A stretch of 22,292 bases of DNA. Source: a virus. The stretch is from positions 1-22,292 of the IMG/VR virus record IMGVR_UViG_3300028392_000316; one strand, written 5' to 3'. Every line of letters begins with the position of its first letter. The stretch's first letter is position 1. The notes beneath the pieces were generated by a model. It had not been told where the DNA came from, did no database searches, and worked only from the letters and a program-made list of their open reading frames with translations. Made by a program: the position numbers and the translations under genes. Positions 18,866 through 22,292 of the stretch are shown piece after piece.

Positions 18866-20088
18866 TAGTCAAGCACTCCCATAACAGGTGCGCTCGGATC
18901 AGCATCCTCACCCAAAGAGGCAAGGTCACCGCCAGCAACCACGTTACCCATGAGAGCCTGATTGAATGAATCGCCACCTTCGTAAGGTTCGCGACCAATA
19001 ATCTGGCGAGCCTCATTCGGGCTAGAAACACCCTTGTCGATGTAGACACCAGCAACTTTCGCCTGAGTCAAAGAATCAGTGCGAAGAAGTGAAGCAAAGT
19101 CGAATACAACATCCTGACCAATAGGCAGAAGTTCGGAAAGGGCAGTTTCAAGACGGCGAACCCAAGGAGTAAGTGTGTGCGTCAAGAAGTTCAGGTTTGC
19201 CTGTTCCACGTTTTGGTAAGTCTGATTATCGCCAGTAACACCCATAAGGTGACCGGGGATTCGATAGACACGAGCAATGTCACGAATCAACTGCTCGCGA
19301 GTGGCAATCATTTCCATGTCAGCTGCGCTGGTTGTGATAGGCGTGAACTTCAGGCCATCAGACAAGACCGCTGGACGGCGACGACGACGGTGAGTTGCTT
19401 CCCACGTTCCCTGAATTGTGCGAGCCTGATCGAGCGTCAACTTCTGGTCAGTGCTAAGAACGCCAGAAGGAGTTGCACCTTCGCCGTAGAACTGTGACAG
19501 GTGACGATCCATTGCTAAGGACAGACCGACAAGGGTTCGTGACTGAATCAAAGGTGACACACCAACCAGCGACTGCGGTGGAGTGAACCAACGAATGTGC
19601 ATCAAAGACTCGTTCGCCATCTCATTACCGAGATGCAAATACACTCGACCAATCTGGTCACCAGTAGGCAACACCTGCATCTGGTACGGATGTAACGGCA
19701 CAAGACCAATGAGGTTGCCACGAGTGTCAACATCCTTGTGAATGTAAGCGTTTCCATGAAGGACAAGCGAAGCCATCACCTGATGAATAAACTCGAACGT
19801 GTTTGTGCCTGAGATGATGTCAGGCTGCGCCAGAGATGAAGGCAACGGAACATTCTTACGCTGACCGTCAATCACTTCATAACAACGAAGCGGAAGTGAA
19901 GCCACCGAGTCACACAACAACGTGACAGCCGACATGACGCTCGAAACACCAAGCGCAGTCCACTCATCGACACGTTCGCCAGCGCTCGAGGTTACTTGAG
20001 TCTGGCCATACAGCTGGGACAGTGGTGCGACATAGTTGTTGAACTGTGGGTAACGCCCAACTACCGAAGACCGGCGGAGAATACTCAT
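18865..20088 (-). CDS. HK97-family portal protein
   Basis: The portal is the dodecameric ring at the unique vertex through which DNA enters and leaves. This 407-residue protein has the family pattern: V-S-S-V-M-S-A-V-T-L-L-C-D-S-V-A-S-L-P-L (48-67), L-V-L-H-G-N-A-Y-I (108-116) and L-V-P-L-H-P-Y-Q-M. Next come S-P-L-I-Q-S-R near 180, F-Y-G-E-G-A-T-P-S-G-V-L and R-V-Y-R-I-P-G-H-L-M-G. The end holds V-S-S-P-N-E-A-R-Q-I-I-G-R-E-P, the conserved end-of-portal segment. Its ATG overlaps the stop of the small membrane gene (ATGA) and its stop overlaps the protease start (TAATG). No truncation is seen. Confidence 0.96.
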   Translation of the reverse strand: MSILRRSSVVGRYPQFNNYVAPLSQLYGQTQVTSSAGERVDEWTALGVSSVMSAVTLLCDSVASLPLRCYEVIDGQRKNVPLPSSLAQPDIISGTNTFEFIHQVMASLVLHGNAYIHKDVDTRGNLIGLVPLHPYQMQVLPTGDQIGRVYLHLGNEMANESLMHIRWFTPPQSLVGVSPLIQSRTLVGLSLAMDRHLSQFYGEGATPSGVLSTDQKLTLDQARTIQGTWEATHRRRRRPAVLSDGLKFTPITTSAADMEMIATREQLIRDIARVYRIPGHLMGVTGDNQTYQNVEQANLNFLTHTLTPWVRRLETALSELLPIGQDVVFDFASLLRTDSLTQAKVAGVYIDKGVSSPNEARQIIGREPYEGGDSFNQALMGNVVAGGDLASLGEDADPSAPVMGVLD

Positions 20089-20234
20089 TCGTTACCTGCT
20101 AAATAAGAGAAGACAAGGGCAAAGATGCCGCCGACAATAAGACCAAAATCGATACCGAAGTGAAGGCTAATTCCTGCACAGACTGAGCCAGCGCCCACAA
20201 TTTCAGTTGCGGTTGTGATGTGGTCACGATTCAT
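20085..20234 (-). CDS. Small membrane protein of 49 residues between terminase and portal
   Basis: ATG 20234 lies inside the last codons of the large terminase gene (11-bp overlap) and the TGA overlaps the portal start (ATGA). The product has a polar start (M-N-R-D-H-I-T-T-A-T-E) and is then hydrophobic. One or two helices fit, at about 12-24 (I-V-G-A-G-S-V-C-A-G-I-S-L) and 28-46 (I-D-F-G-L-I-V-G-G-I-F-A-L-V-F-S-Y-L-A). It resembles a tiny holin-like or membrane-anchoring peptide. A small membrane gene at the terminase-portal junction could place head assembly at the membrane, but that is speculative. Confidence 0.78.
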   Translation of the reverse strand: MNRDHITTATEIVGAGSVCAGISLHFGIDFGLIVGGIFALVFSYLAGNE

Positions 20235-21786
20235 CAAACTCACCCATTCCGTCTAGGTCATCAAGGTCAAAGATCATTGGCAAGCCGCCACCCTGCCCAT
20301 TCCACCAGGCAGCACGTTCAAGGCCCATAACAGCGGCAACCGCCAAGTCGATACGTCGAGCCGAATGTCGGCTTTCCTTCGACAAGCGAGAACCACGAGC
20401 ATCAGTTCGCAAAGTTGCATTCGACACATGACGAGCAAACATCGGGTCACCGTCATGCGTCATCGACTTGTTCATCACAGCCTCATAGAAGCGAGTGGTC
20501 GCTGGAGTCATGCGACTTGCGCTCTGAGGGAACAAGACAACAGGAAGATTCTCATCCTCAAGCACCTGAAAAGTTCTCGCCCAACGGTAAGGATCGCAAG
20601 CAATCTCCTCAACCTGCCACTTCAGGCAAGCATTACGAATCGACTGCTCAACATCTGCCACTGGAACTTGCCAGTCAGCAGCCTCATTGTCAGGCTTCTC
20701 CCACGCCTCAACTACGAAAGCATGAGGCACATCCTCGACCGTCACGCCAACAATGGCAGTACAGTCACCGTTGTAAGACCCATCAAAGGCAAGCACAACG
20801 GCAGTGCCATCCTCAACAATGCGCTCAGAGGCAATGCCATCCCACGCGCCAGCAGGAAGCCAAGTGTCCGAGGTCGACATCCACTGATTGCAGCGCTTTG
20901 TTCGGAACTCAGACTCAGGCGTTCGGTTAATAACCGACTCAAAATCTGAGGCGGCAACAATGTCATCAAAGCCAGGATTGGCATCAAGCCAAGTCTTCGG
21001 GTCACGATGGTCAGACTCAGCTGAGGCTTCCCACCATGCGAAGAAGAATGACGGGTCAGTGACCTCGCCAGTAGCAACCTTCTGGCCGTACTGGTAAAGC
21101 CCATAACACAAAGAATCCCGACCGCTGGAATCAGTCTTGACCCCTGCGGTAGTGATGCCCACCATCATTGGTTCTTTGCGAGCGCCCTGAGCGAGGCTCA
21201 TAACATCCCACAGTTCACGGTTCGGTTGTGCGTGAACCTCATCGAAGATGGTCAGCGTTGGGCTGAGGCCTTCCTTGGTGAAACTTTCACTCGAGAGTGC
21301 GCGGTAAGTCGTGCCACTCTTCGGGTTGTAAATCGTATCTCGGAACACCTGCAAGAAGTCCGACAGTTCAGGCTGAAGGCGAATCATTTCCTTCACAGTG
21401 CCAAACACAATCTTTGCCTGGTCGCGGTCAGCGGCACAAGAATAAATCTCACCGCCAGAAGGGCCGAGCACTAAATGCTCAAGGGCAAGAGATGCAGCCC
21501 AAGCCGACTTGCCATTCTTACGGGGTAATCCGATAAGGGCAGTTCTGTGGCGCAAAGTTCCATCAGCCTTCTGAGCAAACAGTTGGCGAGTCAGTTCGCG
21601 TTGCCAAGGTCTGAAGGTCATCGGTGAGCCAGCATCGCCAGCGATAGATTCCTTCGTGATCTTGCACAAAGCCTCAGCGAAGTCGACAACTTCCTCGCCA
21701 CGACTACGCTTCAAATCGGCAGGTGGCACAGTGGTCACCCATCGTGGTGGCCACGCCTGAATCTTGCTTCGCCCCTGAGTTGCCAT
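20224..21786 (-). CDS. terL: Terminase large subunit
   Basis: The large terminase is the ATP-driven motor and nuclease that packages phage DNA. The ATPase half has Walker A at 86-94 (G-L-P-R-K-N-G-K-S) and Walker B at 178-186 (L-T-I-F-D-E-V-H-A), with D182 and catalytic E183. The RNase H-like nuclease half has acidic D335 (L-A-F-D-G-S), D398 (A-C-D-P-Y) and D480 (R-R-I-D-L-A-V-A). The length of 520 residues is usual for this actinophage-type family. ATG 21786 overlaps the small-subunit stop (TAATG). The acidic tail (F-D-L-D-D-L-D) may contact the portal. The packaging strategy, cos or headful, is not decidable from this window. Confidence 0.97.
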   Translation of the reverse strand: MATQGRSKIQAWPPRWVTTVPPADLKRSRGEEVVDFAEALCKITKESIAGDAGSPMTFRPWQRELTRQLFAQKADGTLRHRTALIGLPRKNGKSAWAASLALEHLVLGPSGGEIYSCAADRDQAKIVFGTVKEMIRLQPELSDFLQVFRDTIYNPKSGTTYRALSSESFTKEGLSPTLTIFDEVHAQPNRELWDVMSLAQGARKEPMMVGITTAGVKTDSSGRDSLCYGLYQYGQKVATGEVTDPSFFFAWWEASAESDHRDPKTWLDANPGFDDIVAASDFESVINRTPESEFRTKRCNQWMSTSDTWLPAGAWDGIASERIVEDGTAVVLAFDGSYNGDCTAIVGVTVEDVPHAFVVEAWEKPDNEAADWQVPVADVEQSIRNACLKWQVEEIACDPYRWARTFQVLEDENLPVVLFPQSASRMTPATTRFYEAVMNKSMTHDGDPMFARHVSNATLRTDARGSRLSKESRHSARRIDLAVAAVMGLERAAWWNGQGGGLPMIFDLDDLDGMGEFDES

Positions 21787-22235
21787 TACTTTGCCTGACG
21801 TTTAGCGATGAGGTTATCCAAAGCGCTGGCACGTTTAACCTCGGCAACACCAAGACGAGAACGAGCAGTCGGGTCAAACCCAAGGCTTGAAAGGGCATCA
21901 GTGAAAGTCTTAGACAACGCAACAACAGCACGAGCATCAGCAGGTTCAGTAGTTGCCCGATACCTAGCACGAGCAGAAGCAAGATCGTCAGCTGCACGAC
22001 AAGCATTCTCAATAGTGCTTAGGTCAGAATCAGGTGAAAGCCAAGTGATAGCCATCGACCAGGCACGACCCCACAACTCCAAGCCATCCTTACCAAGGTC
22101 GGCAGGTGCGTCTGGAATCTTGGTGGCCATCGGAAGAGTTTGGACAACAGCCAACTCTGGAAGGGCGCGTCTGCCGGGATTTCCCTGAGCGCGTTTCAGT
22201 TCGGCTGGCTTAGGCGGTCGACCGTTAGTTGCCAT
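21786..22235 (-). CDS. terS: Terminase small subunit, P27 family
   Basis: The small subunit recognises phage DNA and loads the large terminase. The 149-residue protein starts N-G-R-P-P-K-P-A-E-L-K-R-A-Q-G-N-P-G (4-21), the hallmark of the P27 family. It ends with S-S-L-G-F-D-P-T-A-R-S-R-L-G-V-A (116-131), also characteristic. The helical middle (A-W-S-M-A-I-T-W-L, then E-N-A-C-R-A-A-D-D-L) should oligomerise. It is the first structural gene of the block, 57 bases from the window edge, with AGGAC before ATG 22235. The overlap with terL indicates coupled translation. Confidence 0.94.
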   Translation of the reverse strand: MATNGRPPKPAELKRAQGNPGRRALPELAVVQTLPMATKIPDAPADLGKDGLELWGRAWSMAITWLSPDSDLSTIENACRAADDLASARARYRATTEPADARAVVALSKTFTDALSSLGFDPTARSRLGVAEVKRASALDNLIAKRQAK

Positions 22236-22292
22236 GAGCGAAAGTCCTGACTAATTTTGGGATTCAAAGTTTCGCGAACGCATGCGAAAAGG
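22236..22292 (-). promoter_or_regulatory. Upstream region of terS with two adjacent palindromes
   Basis: TTCGCGAA (22271-22278) and CGCATGCG (22279-22286) are perfect 8-bp palindromes that abut with no spacer, 36 bases upstream of the terS start. The sites could be an operator, a terminase recognition site or chance. No clear -35/-10 pair is visible, and the sequence beyond 22292 is missing. Confidence 0.35.

Noticed and set aside
20365-20949. Plus-strand frames of 171 and 194 residues
   Set aside because: They overlap each other and lie opposite the nuclease half of the large terminase, whose motifs are intact. Composition is Ser/His/Arg/Gln-rich without domains.
1-22292. Integrase, insertion sequence or attachment site
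   Set aside because: None of the translated frames shows recombinase or transposase motifs and no terminal repeats were seen; whether the phage is temperate cannot be decided here.

Overview
The window is the structural half of a tailed double-stranded DNA phage (or prophage) with siphovirus organisation and HK97-type head genes. The host is most likely an actinobacterium. The best evidence is a WhiB-type iron-sulfur regulator at the left edge, and several small tail, holin and connector proteins also resemble actinobacteriophage families. Base composition by eye is close to one half G+C, so the host may be one of the lower-GC actinobacteria, such as aquatic Microbacteriaceae or Nanopelagicales. 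That host guess is inference. Every gene I can support lies on the minus strand, so transcription runs from position 22292 towards 1. Genes are packed with start/stop overlaps (ATGA, GTGA, TAATG, TGATG).

In transcription order, the packaging and head block (22235 to 14618) holds the small terminase (P27 type), the large terminase, a 49-residue membrane protein, the HK97 portal, a 636-residue multidomain capsid protease, the major capsid protein, a 48-residue protein and a GT-A glycosyltransferase. The protease carries an internal Dps/ferritin-like domain with the full spacing of ferroxidase ligands. Stem-loops lie before and after the major capsid gene and after the glycosyltransferase gene.

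Next comes a 737-residue repeat-rich fibre with a chitin-binding-like module (14560 to 12347). It sits between the capsid and connector genes, an unusual place that suggests a head fibre or decoration. Two small proteins follow, then the head-tail adaptor with an N-terminal Ig-like domain, a tail-terminator candidate, a small conserved protein, the tail tube protein, a tail assembly chaperone with a probable -1 frameshift on a run of five C, a gp10-like protein, a short tape measure, a minor tail protein with an inserted module, and an H-type lectin-like adsorption protein. After them are a 48-residue zinc-ribbon-like protein and a small beta-rich protein.

The lysis region (3858 to 2900) has a single-pass membrane/coiled-coil protein, a cysteine-histidine endolysin and a two-helix holin. 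It is followed by a small HTH protein, a metallophosphoesterase and a DUF6378-like protein.

After a structured intergenic stretch and a promoter-like element (998-1025), the left end holds five coupled small genes ending in the WhiB regulator, which runs off the window. Four of these five were found only by translating the minus strand by eye. Functions are assigned from sequence motifs and gene order; no database search was run.
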